Positions 1 through 13,291 are shown, counted from the first letter of the stretch. The stretch is DNA of 64,000 nt from Bradyrhizobium sp. ISRA430 (GCF_029909975.1 NZ_CP094516.1:4712001-4776000), one strand, 5' to 3'. The notes: generated from the letters alone by a model not told the origin. Numbers and translations are program-made.

Positions 1-146
1 TTGTCGCCCTGGCGAAGGCCAGGGCCCACAACCCCAGGGAGCGGTTGTGGCACGAGCTGGTGGTTGTCAGTCTTCGTCAAACCACTTCCTGTGGTTATGG
101 ATCCTGGATCTGCGCTCCGCTTCGCTGCGCTTGTCCAGGACGACGA
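1..146. repeat. palindromic intergenic repeat, truncated by window edge
   Basis: Non-coding stretch with complementary segments near its ends (CCTGGCGAAGGCCAGG near the start; GGATCCTGGAT and GTCCAGGACGACG near the end). The same layout, CCTGGCGAAAGCCAGG followed by GGATCCTGG and a closing arm, recurs at 37649-37771. This is the kind of mosaic palindromic element scattered between Bradyrhizobium genes. It lies just past the stop codon of the leftward monooxygenase gene, so it may act as its transcript end, but no T-tract follows. Confidence 0.6.
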
Positions 147-147
147 C

Positions 148-1164
148 TCAGACCATCTGCTTCACCAGCCCGAACGCCTCGGCCAGCAGCGAATACGACT
201 TCTTCCGCGCGCTGTGGTCGTACACCGCGGTGATGACCATCAGCTCGTCCGGCTTACTGGCATCGATCAGCGGCTTCAGCTTGTGCTGCACGGTGGCGGG
301 ATTGCCGACGAACAGGCGCGACCGGTTGCGGGCGATCGAGGCGCGCTCGGCGTCGGTATAGGGATAGGCCAGCGCCTCCTCGACACTCGGCAGCGGCAGA
401 TATTGACCGCGGTCGCGGCGCAAGCGGTTGAGGTCGAACGACGAAGCGAGTTTTTCCGCTTCTTCATCGGTGCCTGCGGTGATGACGGCGACCGCGAGGA
501 TCGCGTGCGGGGTCGCGCGCCAGGCCGAAGGCTGAAAGCGATTGCGGTAATGCACCATCGCGTCGATCGCATCGTGCGACGCGAAATGATGCGCGAAGGC
601 GAAGCCCATGCCGACCTGCGCGGCCAATTCCGAGGAATAGTCGCTGGAGCCTAGCAGCCAGATCGGCGGCAGGCGGGTGTCGTCCGGCATCGCGACGACA
701 TTGTTGTAGGGATGGCCCGAGGGGAATTCGCGGGTCTCCCACAGGATCAGTTCGTGCAGCCGCTCCAGGAAGTCGTCGCCCTCGCGGCGGTCGAGCCGGC
801 TTCTGAGCGCGTAGGCGGTGGCGCCATCGGTGCCCGGGGCGCGGCCGAGGCCGAGGTCGATGCGGCCGGGGAACAGCGCCTCCAGCATCTTGAAGCGCTC
901 GGCCACCACCAGCGGCGCATGGTTGGGCAGCATCACGCCGCCGGAGCCGACGCGGATGTGTTTTGTCACCGCCGCGATCTGGCCGATCATCACGTCGGGG
1001 GCCGGGCTTGCCACCGAGGCGAGGTTGTGGTGCTCGGCGAGCCAGTAACGGGCATAACCGAGTCCATCGACATGGCGCGCCAGATCAATGCTGTTGCGCA
1101 GCGCTGCGGCAGGTTTTGTGCCCGTGGTGACGACGGAGAGGTCGAGAACGGAAAGCGGCATCAT
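148..1164 (-). CDS. LLM-class flavin-dependent oxidoreductase (luciferase-like monooxygenase)
   Basis: A 338-residue protein of the bacterial luciferase-like monooxygenase family, which uses reduced FMN or F420 on varied substrates. Family landmarks are visible: WLAEHHN at residues 41-47, the [14 protein letters not shown] segment at 71-84, and [13 protein letters not shown] at 101-113. These are typical of the YhbW-like branch with a single-chain TIM barrel. The second codon is also ATG, so the true start could be one residue later. No flavin reductase or sulfonate transporter lies beside it, so the substrate is unknown. It is transcribed away from metF, and the two share a long AT-rich intergenic region. 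Confidence 0.85.
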   Translation of the reverse strand: MMPLSVLDLSVVTTGTKPAAALRNSIDLARHVDGLGYARYWLAEHHNLASVASPAPDVMIGQIAAVTKHIRVGSGGVMLPNHAPLVVAERFKMLEALFPGRIDLGLGRAPGTDGATAYALRSRLDRREGDDFLERLHELILWETREFPSGHPYNNVVAMPDDTRLPPIWLLGSSDYSSELAAQVGMGFAFAHHFASHDAIDAMVHYRNRFQPSAWRATPHAILAVAVITAGTDEEAEKLASSFDLNRLRRDRGQYLPLPSVEEALAYPYTDAERASIARNRSRLFVGNPATVQHKLKPLIDASKPDELMVITAVYDHSARKKSYSLLAEAFGLVKQMV

Positions 1165-1549
1165 GGCCGGTTGAAAGTAGTGCGCTGCGCGGAGGCGGCA
1201 ATGGCCTGATGCAGCAGGGCTGGCGTGTGCCAGCCGCGACGCGACGAAGGTTTGGCCGAAAGCTGGTTGGGACGCTGCCGGTCATAATCATCATACTTTC
1301 ACATTGCCCACAGATATCTGCAAAGCTTTCGGCGAGCCGCATCAAACTTATAATACTGATATATAACATATTTATCGAATAAAAGGTTTCCCACAAAGAC
1401 AGAAGATGGCACGAAAGTACAGCCATATTCTGCGATAGTGGGCCATTTCCCACCAGCGATGGGCTATGGAGCGAGGCTGGTTTGGCCTATGTTAGGGGCT
1501 TCGAACCAAACCTGCCGCAGTTGCGAAGAGATCTGGAGTGAGTGGGGCC
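1165..1549. other. intergenic region upstream of metF, candidate promoter zone
   Basis: About 385 bases without a convincing gene. Positions 1280-1400 are strikingly AT-rich for this genome (for example ATACTGATATATAACAT), as expected for a promoter serving metF or the divergent monooxygenase. A hairpin GGCTGGC-N4-GCCAGCC sits at 1218-1235 without a T-tract. A short dyad GTGGG-N6-CCCAC lies nearer metF, around 1438-1454. I looked for SAM, SAH and cobalamin riboswitch signatures because of the methionine genes downstream and found none I could support. Confidence 0.4.
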
Positions 1550-2485
1550 ATGACCGAGCCGACGACGACGGCCCAGGACAACGGAAAAGATACCGGGCAA
1601 AACGAGCAGCTCGCGAAGCGTCCGGCGATCTCCTTCGAGTTCTTTCCGCCCAAGACCGAAGAGATGGAGCGCAATCTCTGGGCGACCATCAACCGCCTGG
1701 CGCCGCTCGAGCCGAAATTCGTCTCGGTGACCTATGGCGCCGGCGGCTCGACCCGCGAGCGCACCCACGCCACCATCACGCGCATCCTGAAGGAGACCGC
1801 GCTGCTGCCGGCCGCGCATCTGACCTGCGTCGGCGCCTCGCGGGGTGAGATCGATGAGATCGTCGACCGCTACCACGAGGTCGGCGTCCGGCACATCGTC
1901 GGTCTGCGCGGCGATCCGCCCGGCGGCATCGGCACACCCTACTCCACCCATCCCGACGGCTACCAGACCTCCGCCGAACTCGTCGCCGGCATCAAGAAGC
2001 GGCACGCCGACATCGAGGTCTCGGTATCCGCCTATCCCGAGAAGCATCCCGAAGCCCGCGACTTCGATGCCGATATCGACACGCTGAAGGCCAAGGTCGA
2101 TGCGGGCGCGACCCGCGCGATCACGCAGGTCTTCTTCGATAACGACCTCTACTTCCGCTATCTCGATCGCGTGCGCGCCCGCGGCATCGATATACCGATC
2201 GTGCCGGGCATCATGCCCATGCATAATTTCAAGCAGGCCCGCAATTTCGTCACCCGCGCCGGCACGAGCGTGCCGGACTGGCTGGCGGAGAAATTCGACG
2301 GCCTCGACGATGATCCCGATACAAGGAAGCTCGTCGCCGCGACGGTCGCCGCCGGCCAGGTGCACAAGCTGGCCAAGCACGGCGTCGACACCTTCCATTT
2401 CTACACCATGAACCGTGCTGATCTCGTGTTCGCGATCAGCCATTTGCTCGGCATTCGCGCCAAGAGCGCCCAGAAGGCTGCGTAA
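1550..2485 (+). CDS. metF: 5,10-methylenetetrahydrofolate reductase
   Basis: Reduces 5,10-methylene-THF to 5-methyl-THF, the methyl donor used by the methionine synthase encoded next door. It is a FAD-containing TIM barrel. SFEFFPPKTEE near the N-terminus carries the catalytic Glu, and LRGDPPGG carries the Asp that contacts FAD. The length, about 311 residues, fits bacterial MetF. I chose the ATG at 1550. An in-frame GTG at 1538 would add four residues, but GGAG at 1535-1538 serves the ATG well. The stop is 6 bases before metH, so the two are almost certainly one transcript. Confidence 0.95.
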   Translation: MTEPTTTAQDNGKDTGQNEQLAKRPAISFEFFPPKTEEMERNLWATINRLAPLEPKFVSVTYGAGGSTRERTHATITRILKETALLPAAHLTCVGASRGEIDEIVDRYHEVGVRHIVGLRGDPPGGIGTPYSTHPDGYQTSAELVAGIKKRHADIEVSVSAYPEKHPEARDFDADIDTLKAKVDAGATRAITQVFFDNDLYFRYLDRVRARGIDIPIVPGIMPMHNFKQARNFVTRAGTSVPDWLAEKFDGLDDDPDTRKLVAATVAAGQVHKLAKHGVDTFHFYTMNRADLVFAISHLLGIRAKSAQKAA

Positions 2486-2491
2486 GACCAG

Positions 2492-6352
<3,861 letters not shown>

Positions 6353-6524
6353 ATATCCCTTCTCGCCAACATGCTCCGCTCGAAAGTGATGACCGCCTCG
6401 GCAATTTGGCGGTCGTCGCATTTCAAACATCCGCGCAAATTCCGTTTCAAACTTTGTAGGCGGTGAAACCGTCATCGAGATCGCGTTCAATGGGGCCAAC
6501 CCAACTCCAGCACGCGAGCCGACC

Positions 6525-6941
6525 ATGACCGCCATCATTCCCGAAGGTTTTGAACCGCATTTCCGCAAGAGTCCGCTCACTGAGCCCTGGGAGCCTCTGT
6601 ACGCCAAGAAGACAGACAAGGCCGTGATCCTCGGCCTGCGGCTGGCAAAGCCGCACACCAATGGCCGCGGCTTGATTCATGGCGGGCTGATCGCGGCATT
6701 GTCCGACAACGCCATGGGCTATAGCTGCGCGCAGGCGACGGGTTGGACGACGTCATTCGTGACGATCTCGCTGTCGGTCGATTTCGTCGGCTCGGCCGAG
6801 ATCGGACAATGGCTGTCGATCGAGAGCGAGGTGATCAAGACCGGCAGCACGATTTGCTTCGCGCAGAGCCTGATCAAGGCCGACGACACCGTGATCGCGC
6901 GCGCCAGCGGCACGTTCCGCGTGGTGCCGAAGAAGGGGTAG
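6525..6941 (+). CDS. PaaI-family hotdog thioesterase
   Basis: A 138-residue single hotdog-fold protein, the usual size for PaaI/YbgC-type acyl-CoA thioesterases. The family signature GLIHGGLIAALSDNAMG is present, with HGG at 52-54 and Asp61 on the central helix. Such enzymes hydrolyse phenylacetyl-CoA-like or medium-chain acyl-CoAs in the cytoplasm. There is a 172-base gap after metH, so it probably has its own promoter. No acyl-CoA pathway gene is adjacent, so the substrate cannot be inferred. Confidence 0.85.
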   Translation: MTAIIPEGFEPHFRKSPLTEPWEPLYAKKTDKAVILGLRLAKPHTNGRGLIHGGLIAALSDNAMGYSCAQATGWTTSFVTISLSVDFVGSAEIGQWLSIESEVIKTGSTICFAQSLIKADDTVIARASGTFRVVPKKG

Positions 6942-6999
6942 CCTCTCGTGGCTCTGCGCAAGGGCGCTTCACGCTGCAGCGCGTCCAGGACACGAGCGC

Positions 7000-7884
7000 C
7001 TACCCAAACCTCCACGCGGTCGTCTCCACGACGAGATCGATGAACGCCCGCACCTTGGCCGAGAGCAGGCGCGAGGTCGGGTAGACGACGTGGATCGGCA
7101 GCACCGGCTGTTCGTACTTCGCCAGCACGATTCTGAGCCGCCCGCGCCTTAAGCCCTCAGCAGCCTGGTAGGCCAGCACGCGCGTCACGCCGCCGCCGGC
7201 CTCGGCATATTGCAGGGCGGCGTCGGCACTGTTGCTGATGAAGCGGGGGTGAGGTGCCACCTCGATGTCGCGGCCGTCGCGGAGGAAACGCCATTCGGAC
7301 GCCGGGCCGAACTGGATGGTCTGGTGCGAGGTGAGCGCTTCCGGCGTCTTCGGCTCGCCATGGCGCTTCAGATAGGTCGGCGCGGCGACCACGATCCGCC
7401 GCATGGCGCCGACCTGGCGCGCCATGAGCGAGGAATCGGCGAGGTGGCCGATGCGTACCGCGGCGTCGACGGCATCTTCCACGAGGTTGACGAGATGGTC
7501 CGACAGCCGCAGCTCGCAGGCAACGTCGGGGTAGCGCTTGAGATAGGCGGCCATCACCGGCCCGACATGCAGCCGGCCGAAGCCGACCGGCGCCGACACC
7601 ACCAGTTTTCCGCTCGGCCGCTTGCGCTCCTCCCGCGCGGAGCCGTCCGCCTCCTCAACATCGGCGAGAATGCGCCTGGCACGCTCCAGGTAGCGCGCGC
7701 CGACGTCGGTCAGCGCGACCTGCCGCGTGGTCCGCTGCAACAGGCGCGCGCCGAGATGCTCCTCCAGCGCCGCGATCTGCCGCGTCACCGCCGAGGGCGA
7801 CAGCCGCAGCTTGCGCGCGGCCGGCGCGAAGCCGCGCAAATCGGCGACGGTAACGAAGACCTGCATGGCATCGAGGCGGTCCAT
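7000..7884 (-). CDS. LysR-family transcriptional regulator
   Basis: About 294 residues: an N-terminal winged HTH (roughly 1-60, including FAPAARKLRLSPSAVTRQI and the LEEHLGARLLQRTTR wing), then a LysR substrate-binding domain. I chose the ATG at 7884 (MDRLDAMQVF). An upstream in-frame start would add twelve atypical residues (LHRCDICNN) before the conserved N-terminus. It is divergent from the PPOX gene at 8006, the usual layout for a LysR regulator and its target. A TTGC-N7-GCAA dyad lies just upstream. Confidence 0.9.
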   Translation of the reverse strand: MDRLDAMQVFVTVADLRGFAPAARKLRLSPSAVTRQIAALEEHLGARLLQRTTRQVALTDVGARYLERARRILADVEEADGSAREERKRPSGKLVVSAPVGFGRLHVGPVMAAYLKRYPDVACELRLSDHLVNLVEDAVDAAVRIGHLADSSLMARQVGAMRRIVVAAPTYLKRHGEPKTPEALTSHQTIQFGPASEWRFLRDGRDIEVAPHPRFISNSADAALQYAEAGGGVTRVLAYQAAEGLRRGRLRIVLAKYEQPVLPIHVVYPTSRLLSAKVRAFIDLVVETTAWRFG

Positions 7885-7891
7885 TTCATTA

Positions 7892-7906
7892 TTGCATATA
7901 TCGCAA
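7892..7906. promoter_or_regulatory. candidate LysR operator (T-N11-A dyad)
   Basis: TTGC-N7-GCAA reads as a T-N11-A LysR box with perfect 4-base arms in an AT-rich stretch. It lies 8-22 bases upstream of the chosen LysR start and about 100 bases upstream of the PPOX start. That position allows autorepression plus control of the divergent gene. Confidence 0.4.
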
Positions 7907-8005
7907 CGATGAAGTGTCAAGAGACGCGATTGTTTTAACCGCCAGAAGCTCCATTCTTAAGGCCCGAAAGACGCGAAATGCGCCGGGATTCTCAGGAGAT
8001 GTTCC

Positions 8006-8632
8006 ATGACGGCAGCGCACACCCATGCGAGCGACGTGGCGTTCACGCCGGCGGTGAAATCGATCCAGACCCGAAAGGGGTCGCGCGAGGCCTATGCCCG
8101 CGCCGAGCAGCGCGGCTGGCGCACCGAGGTCGACGAGAACCTGGCGGCGTTCCTCGCCGATGCCGACAGCTTCTATCTGGCCACCGCCTCAGGCGATGGC
8201 CAACCCTACATCCAGCACCGCGGCGGGCCGAAGGGCTTTCTGAAGGTGCTGGACAAGCAGACGCTTGCCTTTGCCGACTACGCCGGCAACCAGCAATATC
8301 TCACCCAGGGCAATCTGTCGGAGAATCCAAAGGCCTACATCTTTGTGATGGACTATGCCCATCGCCGCCGCGTGAAGATCTGGGGGGAGGCGCGCGTCGT
8401 CGAGGACGACGATGCGCTGACGCAGGCGCTGATGCCGAAAGGATATCGGGCACGGCCCGAGCAGGTGATCCTGTTCAAGATCGCGGCATGGGACACGAAC
8501 TGCCCGCAGCACATCCCGCAGAAGTTCGATGCGGCGGATGTGGCCGCGGCGCTGGCGGCACGCGATCAGCGGATTGCGGAGCTGGAAGCGGAAGTGGGGG
8601 CGCTGAAGGCGAAGGCGCCGGCTTCGCGTTGA
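8006..8632 (+). CDS. pyridoxamine 5'-phosphate oxidase-family FMN-binding protein
   Basis: A 208-residue protein with the split-barrel flavin-binding fold: DADSFYLATASGDGQPYIQHRGGPKGF near residues 52-78 and VKIWGEARVV near 127. It matches the PPOX-class proteins related to MSMEG-type and general-stress flavoproteins, not PdxH itself, whose PLP-binding signature I do not see. The C-terminal 30 residues are helical and Ala/Glu-rich. Divergent transcription from the LysR gene suggests the regulator controls it. The physiological substrate is unknown. Confidence 0.8.
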   Translation: MTAAHTHASDVAFTPAVKSIQTRKGSREAYARAEQRGWRTEVDENLAAFLADADSFYLATASGDGQPYIQHRGGPKGFLKVLDKQTLAFADYAGNQQYLTQGNLSENPKAYIFVMDYAHRRRVKIWGEARVVEDDDALTQALMPKGYRARPEQVILFKIAAWDTNCPQHIPQKFDAADVAAALAARDQRIAELEAEVGALKAKAPASR

Positions 8633-8639
8633 GGGGCCC

Positions 8640-8871
8640 TCTTCGCTTCTCCCCGCTCGCGGGGAGAAGCCGGAATCCGCGCAAAGCGCGAACTCCGGGT
8701 GAGCGGGAGCCTCTGCGAATCCGGCTTTCATCGTCCCCCGAAACTTCCGGGTCAATTTCTCGCATGTGGTCATGCCCCGCGAAGGCGGGGCATCCAGTAC
8801 GCGGCAGCCTATCCGTATGCGTCACTGCCTCTGGAATACTGGATCGCCCGGTCAAGCCGGGCGATGACAGC
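8640..8871. repeat. two adjacent palindromic intergenic repeats
   Basis: Two elements fill the gap between convergent genes. The first (8640-8720) holds TCTCCCCGCTCGCGGGGAGA and is of the same type as 52241-52388 and 59239-59392. The second (8769-8871) opens with GTCATGCCCCGCGAAGGCGG, runs through ATCCAGTACGC and GGAATACTGGATCGCCCGG, and ends GCCGGGCGATGAC. It is of the same type as the copies near 20.8, 39.0 and 40.3 kb. The region is probably structured in RNA and may end both flanking transcripts. Confidence 0.7.
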
Positions 8872-8930
8872 GAGAATGCAGCGGCGACCGTCGCTAAGCC
8901 ACCACCACCCGCCTCGGCTCGACGAGCTCA

Positions 8931-9662
8931 TCACAGCACACTCGCCCCTTCGTGCTGGAAGCCGAGATAGCTGGCCGCGACGCGCTCGTTGGCGGCGATG
9001 TCGCTGGCCTTGCCGCTGAGCACGAACTCGCCGAGCTCCATCACATAGGCATGGTCCGCGATCTTCAGCGCGGCCTGCGCGTTCTGCTCGACCAGGAGCA
9101 CGGAGACGCCGCTGGCGCGCAGCTCGGTGACAATGCGGAAGATGTCGGCCACGATGATCGGGGCGAGACCGAGGCTCGGCTCGTCCAGCATCAAGAGTTT
9201 CGGCTCTCCCATCAGCGCGCGGCCCATCGCCAGCATTTGCTGCTCGCCGCCGGACAAGGTGCCGGCGAGCTGCTTGCGACGCTCCTTGAGGCGCGGAAAC
9301 AGCGCATAGACCCGCTCGATCGAGGCCTTCGCCCGGCTCTTCTCGATGCGGAAAGCCCCGAGCTCGAGATTGTCCTCGACATTCATGGTCACGAACAATT
9401 CGCGGTGCTCCGGCACGAGGCCGAGGCCCATCGCGACGCGGTCCTCGATGTCGAGCCGCGCGAGATCTTGCCCGGCAAAAGTGACGCGGCCCTTCAGCGG
9501 CAGGATGCCCATGATGGCGGAGAGCAGCGTGGTCTTGCCGGCGCCGTTGGCGCCGACGATGGTGACGATCTCGTTCGTGCCGACTTCGAGCGAGACCGAG
9601 CGGACGGCCTCGACCTTGCCATAGGCGACATGCGCGTCGGTGACGGACAACAGCGCGCTCAT
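8931..9662 (-). CDS. livF: branched-chain-type ABC transporter ATP-binding protein LivF
   Basis: A 243-residue ABC ATPase. Walker A GANGAGKTT lies near residues 37-45, signature LSGGEQQMLAMGRAL near 137, and Walker B LLMLDEPSLGLAP after it. The VPEHRELFVTMNVEDNLELGAF segment is the LivF hallmark. The start overlaps the stop of the upstream fused permease-ATPase gene (ATGA), so translation is coupled. This is the last gene of the livH - livM/G - livF operon, which has no binding protein of its own. Confidence 0.92.
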   Translation of the reverse strand: MSALLSVTDAHVAYGKVEAVRSVSLEVGTNEIVTIVGANGAGKTTLLSAIMGILPLKGRVTFAGQDLARLDIEDRVAMGLGLVPEHRELFVTMNVEDNLELGAFRIEKSRAKASIERVYALFPRLKERRKQLAGTLSGGEQQMLAMGRALMGEPKLLMLDEPSLGLAPIIVADIFRIVTELRASGVSVLLVEQNAQAALKIADHAYVMELGEFVLSGKASDIAANERVAASYLGFQHEGASVL

Positions 9663-11428
9663 GCCGCCACTCCGAGATAGGCCTTGATCACTTCGGGATT
9701 GGTCTTGATCGTGGCCGGCGTGCCCTCCGCAATCTTGGTGCCGAAGTCGAGCACAACGATGCGATCGGCGAGATTCATCACGAAGCCCATGTCGTGCTCG
9801 ACCAGCAGCACCGACATGCCGCCGTCGCGCAATTCGCGCAAGAGCGCCGCGAGCCGCTGCTTCTCCATGTGGCGCAGGCCCGCGGCCGGCTCGTCGAGCA
9901 GGAGCAGCATCGGATCAACGCACAGGGCACGCGCGATCTCAACGATGCGCTGCTGGCCCAGCGACAGGCTGCCTGCGAGCTGATGCATCTGGTCGGCAAG
10001 GCCGACGCGCTCGATCTGGCGCGCGGCTTCGGCGAGCAGCTTGGCCTCATCAGTGCGGTCGAGCCGCAGCATCGAGGAAATGGGGCCGGAATGACCGCGC
10101 AGATGCGCGCCGATCGCGACGTTCTCGAGCACGGTCATGTCCGGCACCAGCTTGACGTGCTGGAAGGTGCGGGAGATGCCAAGCTCCACGATCTCCTGCG
10201 GCGGCGCATTGTCGACCTTTTTGCCAAGCACGGAGATCGAGCCCGAGGTGGCCGACAGCACGCCGGTGATGAGATTGAACGTCGTGCTTTTTCCCGCGCC
10301 GTTAGGCCCGATCAGCGCGACGATCTCGCGGGCCCGAACGTCGAAGGAGACGTTGTTGACGGCGATCACGCCGCCGAACTGCTTGCGCGCCTTCTCGACC
10401 TGGAGCAGCACTCCGGTCTCACCGGCGGCGCGGACGCGTGCCGGCAAGGTCAGCGACGTATCCGGCTTTTTACCGCTGGTCTTCTGCGGCAGGAACGACA
10501 TCAGCCAGGGCCAGACGCCGCCAGGCGCGAGCTGAAGCAGCAGCACCAGCATGATGCCGAACACGATGGTCTCGACCTGGCCCGAGCCCGGCAGAATCAG
10601 CGGCAGGTAGCTCTGCAGCACCTCCTTCAGGATCACGACGATCGCAGCACCAAGCACGCCGCCCCAGACGTAGCCGGCGCCGCCGACCACGGCGATGAAG
10701 AGATATTCGATGCCGGCCTGGGCGCCGAATGGCGTTGGGTTCACCGCGCGCTGCAGGTGCGCGTAGAGCCAGCCCGAGAGGCCGGCCAGCACCGCGGCGT
10801 GGATGAAGACCAGGAGCTTTGCACGGGGCGTATGCACGCCGAAGGCCTCTGCCGCAACATGTCCGCGCCGGAGCGCGCGGATGGCGCGTCCGGTGCGTGA
10901 GTCCAACAGATTCATGGTGAGCAGCGCGGAGAGGATGACCGCAACCCAGACCGCATAATAGATCGAGCCGGGATCGAGCATCCTGAACGAGCCGATCGAC
11001 AGCGGCGGAATCGCCGAGATGCCGTCGTTGCGGCCCAAGAATTCCAGCTTGCTGAAGAGGTAGAACAGCCCCAGCCCCCAGGCGAGCGTGCCGAGCGGCA
11101 GATAATGGCCGGAAAGCCGGACCGTGATGAGGCCGAGCAGCACCGCGAACAAGCCGCTGACCAGCAAGGACAGCGGCAGGGTGAGCCAGGGCGACAGGCC
11201 ATAGGCCGTCGACAGCACCGCCGTGGTGTAGGCGCCGAAGCCGACGAAGGCCGCCTGCCCGAACGAGGTGAGGCCGCCGACGCCGGTCAGCAGCACGAGG
11301 CCCATCGCGACCAGCGCCGCGAGGCCGATATTGTCGAGCAGCACGATCCAGAACGGCGGCACACCCGGAACAAACGGGATCGCCGCCATGAGAAGTGCGA
11401 AGACGATGGTGGGAAGCCGGGTCTGCAT
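9659..11428 (-). CDS. livM-livG: fused branched-chain-type ABC permease LivM and ATPase LivG
   Basis: A 589-residue fusion. Residues 1 to about 310 are a LivM-type permease of the inner membrane ([26 protein letters not shown] and many hydrophobic helices). A linker follows, and from about residue 345 there is a LivG ATPase with Walker A GPNGAGKS near 375, signature [16 protein letters not shown] and Walker [12 protein letters not shown]. Nothing suggests a sequencing join, since the frame is continuous and the linker is charged. The start is 6 bases beyond livH. In the second transporter of this window the same two functions are separate genes. Confidence 0.92.
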   Translation of the reverse strand: MQTRLPTIVFALLMAAIPFVPGVPPFWIVLLDNIGLAALVAMGLVLLTGVGGLTSFGQAAFVGFGAYTTAVLSTAYGLSPWLTLPLSLLVSGLFAVLLGLITVRLSGHYLPLGTLAWGLGLFYLFSKLEFLGRNDGISAIPPLSIGSFRMLDPGSIYYAVWVAVILSALLTMNLLDSRTGRAIRALRRGHVAAEAFGVHTPRAKLLVFIHAAVLAGLSGWLYAHLQRAVNPTPFGAQAGIEYLFIAVVGGAGYVWGGVLGAAIVVILKEVLQSYLPLILPGSGQVETIVFGIMLVLLLQLAPGGVWPWLMSFLPQKTSGKKPDTSLTLPARVRAAGETGVLLQVEKARKQFGGVIAVNNVSFDVRAREIVALIGPNGAGKSTTFNLITGVLSATSGSISVLGKKVDNAPPQEIVELGISRTFQHVKLVPDMTVLENVAIGAHLRGHSGPISSMLRLDRTDEAKLLAEAARQIERVGLADQMHQLAGSLSLGQQRIVEIARALCVDPMLLLLDEPAAGLRHMEKQRLAALLRELRDGGMSVLLVEHDMGFVMNLADRIVVLDFGTKIAEGTPATIKTNPEVIKAYLGVAA

Positions 11429-11434
11429 CGCGCG

Positions 11435-12475
11435 TCAGTCCTTCTCTTCCTCGACCGCGGGAGCTGCGAGCGAGCGCAGCAGCAGCACGGGGATCAAGAG
11501 CATGAAGACGATGACCTCCTTGTAGTTGCTCGCATAGAAGGACGAGAACGCCTCGACGATGCCGACGACGAGGGCCGCGGCCGCGGTGAGAGGATAGCTG
11601 ACGAGGCCGCCGATGATCGCAGCGACGAAGCCTTTCAGACCGATCAGGAAGCCGCTGTCGTAGTAGAGGGTTGTAATGGGAACGATAAGTATGCCCGAGA
11701 GCGCGCCGATGACGGACGCCAGCAGGAAGGCGATCTGCCCCGACAGCGTCGTGCGGATGCCGGCAAGGCGCGCACCGAGCCGGTTGACGGCGGTCGCGCG
11801 CAGCGCCTTGCCGTAGAGCGTCAGGCCGAAGAACAGCCACAGGCCGACGATGAAGGCGATGGTGATGGCGTAGACCGTAATGCTCTGGCCGGTGAAGCGC
11901 AGCGAGCCTGCGGTGAACGCGGCGGACAGCACGGCCGGTCCGCGCTGGCCTTCGGCGCCGAAGAACAAGAGGCCCAACCCCTGGAGCGCGAGGTGGACGC
12001 CGACGGAGGCGATCAGGAGCACCAGCACGGAGGTGTGGGCGAGCGGCTGGAACACGATGCGATAGAGCGACAGGCCGATCAGCGCGACGATCACCAGGGA
12101 CAATGCCATTGCGACCGCGACCGGCGGCTTCTGGCCGGCGAAATAGAGCGTGACGGCCAGCACGAGTCCCGGCAGCACGATGTTGGTGAGGAAGGTCCGC
12201 GCAACCAGCCGCCCGTGCAGCGCCTTGCGCGCGGCGACGAGGTCGAGGACGAAGGCGACGATTCCCATGGCGAGCGCGAGCTTGGCCGTGCCCGGCATCT
12301 GCCCGGAAGCGAGCGAGGCATAGGTCAGCGCGCCATAGGTGACGAATTCGCCCTGCGGGATCAGGATGACGCGGGTGACTGCGAACACCAGCACCAGCGC
12401 CAATCCGAGCAGCGCGTAGATCGCGCCATTGGTGATGCCGTCCTGCACCAGGAACAGCATGATGGTGGTGTTCAA
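11435..12475 (-). CDS. livH: branched-chain-type ABC transporter permease LivH
   Basis: A 346-residue integral membrane permease with the LivH opening (QDGITNGAIYALLGLALVLVF). The start is probably TTG at 12475, preceded by a strong purine run (AGGGGGAG); an ATG five codons later is the alternative. It is first in its operon and divergent from the MarR gene at 12652, across an AT-rich region with a 10-base inverted repeat. Position and family suggest uptake of an aromatic or organic acid under MarR control, but the substrate is not encoded here because no binding protein is adjacent. Confidence 0.9.
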   Translation of the reverse strand: MNTTIMLFLVQDGITNGAIYALLGLALVLVFAVTRVILIPQGEFVTYGALTYASLASGQMPGTAKLALAMGIVAFVLDLVAARKALHGRLVARTFLTNIVLPGLVLAVTLYFAGQKPPVAVAMALSLVIVALIGLSLYRIVFQPLAHTSVLVLLIASVGVHLALQGLGLLFFGAEGQRGPAVLSAAFTAGSLRFTGQSITVYAITIAFIVGLWLFFGLTLYGKALRATAVNRLGARLAGIRTTLSGQIAFLLASVIGALSGILIVPITTLYYDSGFLIGLKGFVAAIIGGLVSYPLTAAAALVVGIVEAFSSFYASNYKEVIVFMLLIPVLLLRSLAAPAVEEEKD

Positions 12476-12559
12476 GACCGGACGCTCCCCCTAAAGATCC
12501 GGACCCGGTCCCGCGATTGGGGTGGATGGTCCGCTCACAGCCATTGAAAAACGCTGACG

Positions 12560-12593
12560 ATATTTGATATGGTCAATAACAATTATCAAATAT
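12560..12593. promoter_or_regulatory. candidate MarR operator between livH and marR
   Basis: A perfect inverted repeat ATATTTGATA-N14-TATCAAATAT lies midway between the divergent livH and MarR starts, inside an AT-rich block that stands out from the GC-rich surroundings. Spaced AT-rich dyads like this are typical MarR-family operators and would let the regulator control both directions. The assignment to this MarR rests on position only. Confidence 0.5.
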
Positions 12594-12651
12594 AATCTCA
12601 AGGGCGACAAACGACCCGTCCCGAATTTAGCGGGATTGCGAGCATGAGGCG

Positions 12652-13173
12652 ATGACCGTTTCCAAAACCGCTGAAAAATCCGCGGAAAAAACTGCGGAGG
12701 CGACGAAGGGCCGCAAGGACCCGCCCGAGGCGCCCGCCGAGGCCCTCCAGCTCGGCGAGCTCTCCGAGCAGCTCGGCTACGTGCTCAAGCGCGCCCAGCT
12801 CAAGGTGTTCGAGAATTTCCTGCGCTGCGTCGCCTCGCTCCAGCTCACCCCGGCCCAGTTCTCGGTGTTGCTGCTGGTCGAGAAGAATCCGGGGCGCAAT
12901 CAAACCGAGATCGCCTCCACCCTCGGCATTCTCCGTCCGAATTTCGTGGCCATGCTGGACAATCTCGAGAGCCGCGACCTGTGCGCGCGGATCCGCTCGA
13001 CCAACGATCGCCGCTCGCACATCCTGGTGCTGACCGACAAGGGCAAGGCGGTGCTGACCCGCGCGAAGAAGCTCGTCGCCACCAAGCACGAGGCGCGGCT
13101 GAACGACCTGCTCGGGACCGCCAATCGCGAGGCCCTGATCGCGATGCTTTCCAAGATCGCCAACGAGTTTTGA
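12652..13173 (+). CDS. MarR-family transcriptional regulator
   Basis: A 173-residue winged-helix regulator with a low-complexity Lys/Glu-rich N-terminal tail (about 1-30), then the MarR core. LLLVEKNPGRNQTEIASTLG and LRPNFVAMLDNLE form the recognition helices, and STNDRRSHILVLTDKGKAVL forms the DxR wing. Members near aromatic-acid transporters usually sense a CoA thioester or free acid and derepress when it binds. It is divergent from the SBP-less liv operon and shares the inverted repeat between them. It resembles the layout of CouR-type regulators next to p-coumarate transporters, but that is inference. Confidence 0.85.
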   Translation: MTVSKTAEKSAEKTAEATKGRKDPPEAPAEALQLGELSEQLGYVLKRAQLKVFENFLRCVASLQLTPAQFSVLLLVEKNPGRNQTEIASTLGILRPNFVAMLDNLESRDLCARIRSTNDRRSHILVLTDKGKAVLTRAKKLVATKHEARLNDLLGTANREALIAMLSKIANEF

Positions 13174-13268
13174 GGCGGGCAGTCATTCTTGGCTGCGCGA
13201 GCGCGAACCCGGAATCTCGCGCCGTGGCATGCGCTGCCGGTCGAACGGAATGACGCGCCGCATATAGA

Positions 13269-13291
13269 AAATGATGCTTGAAGCATCATTT
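13269..13291. promoter_or_regulatory. perfect palindrome upstream of the XRE-hyf operon
   Basis: Two perfect 11-base arms separated by one base (left arm AAATGATGCTT), 57 bases before the XRE start. It is too AT-rich and too compact for a terminator of the preceding MarR gene, has no T-tract, and sits where an operator would. The XRE protein encoded next is the obvious candidate ligand. Confidence 0.5.

Noticed and set aside
1400..1549. SAM- or cobalamin-responsive riboswitch before metF-metH
   Set aside because: No recognisable B12 box or SAM-II-type core was found; the short dyads present do not form a known aptamer.
8640..8871. CRISPR-like or direct-repeat array
   Set aside because: The repeated segments are palindromic, not evenly spaced and occur singly elsewhere in the window, so they are intergenic repeats.
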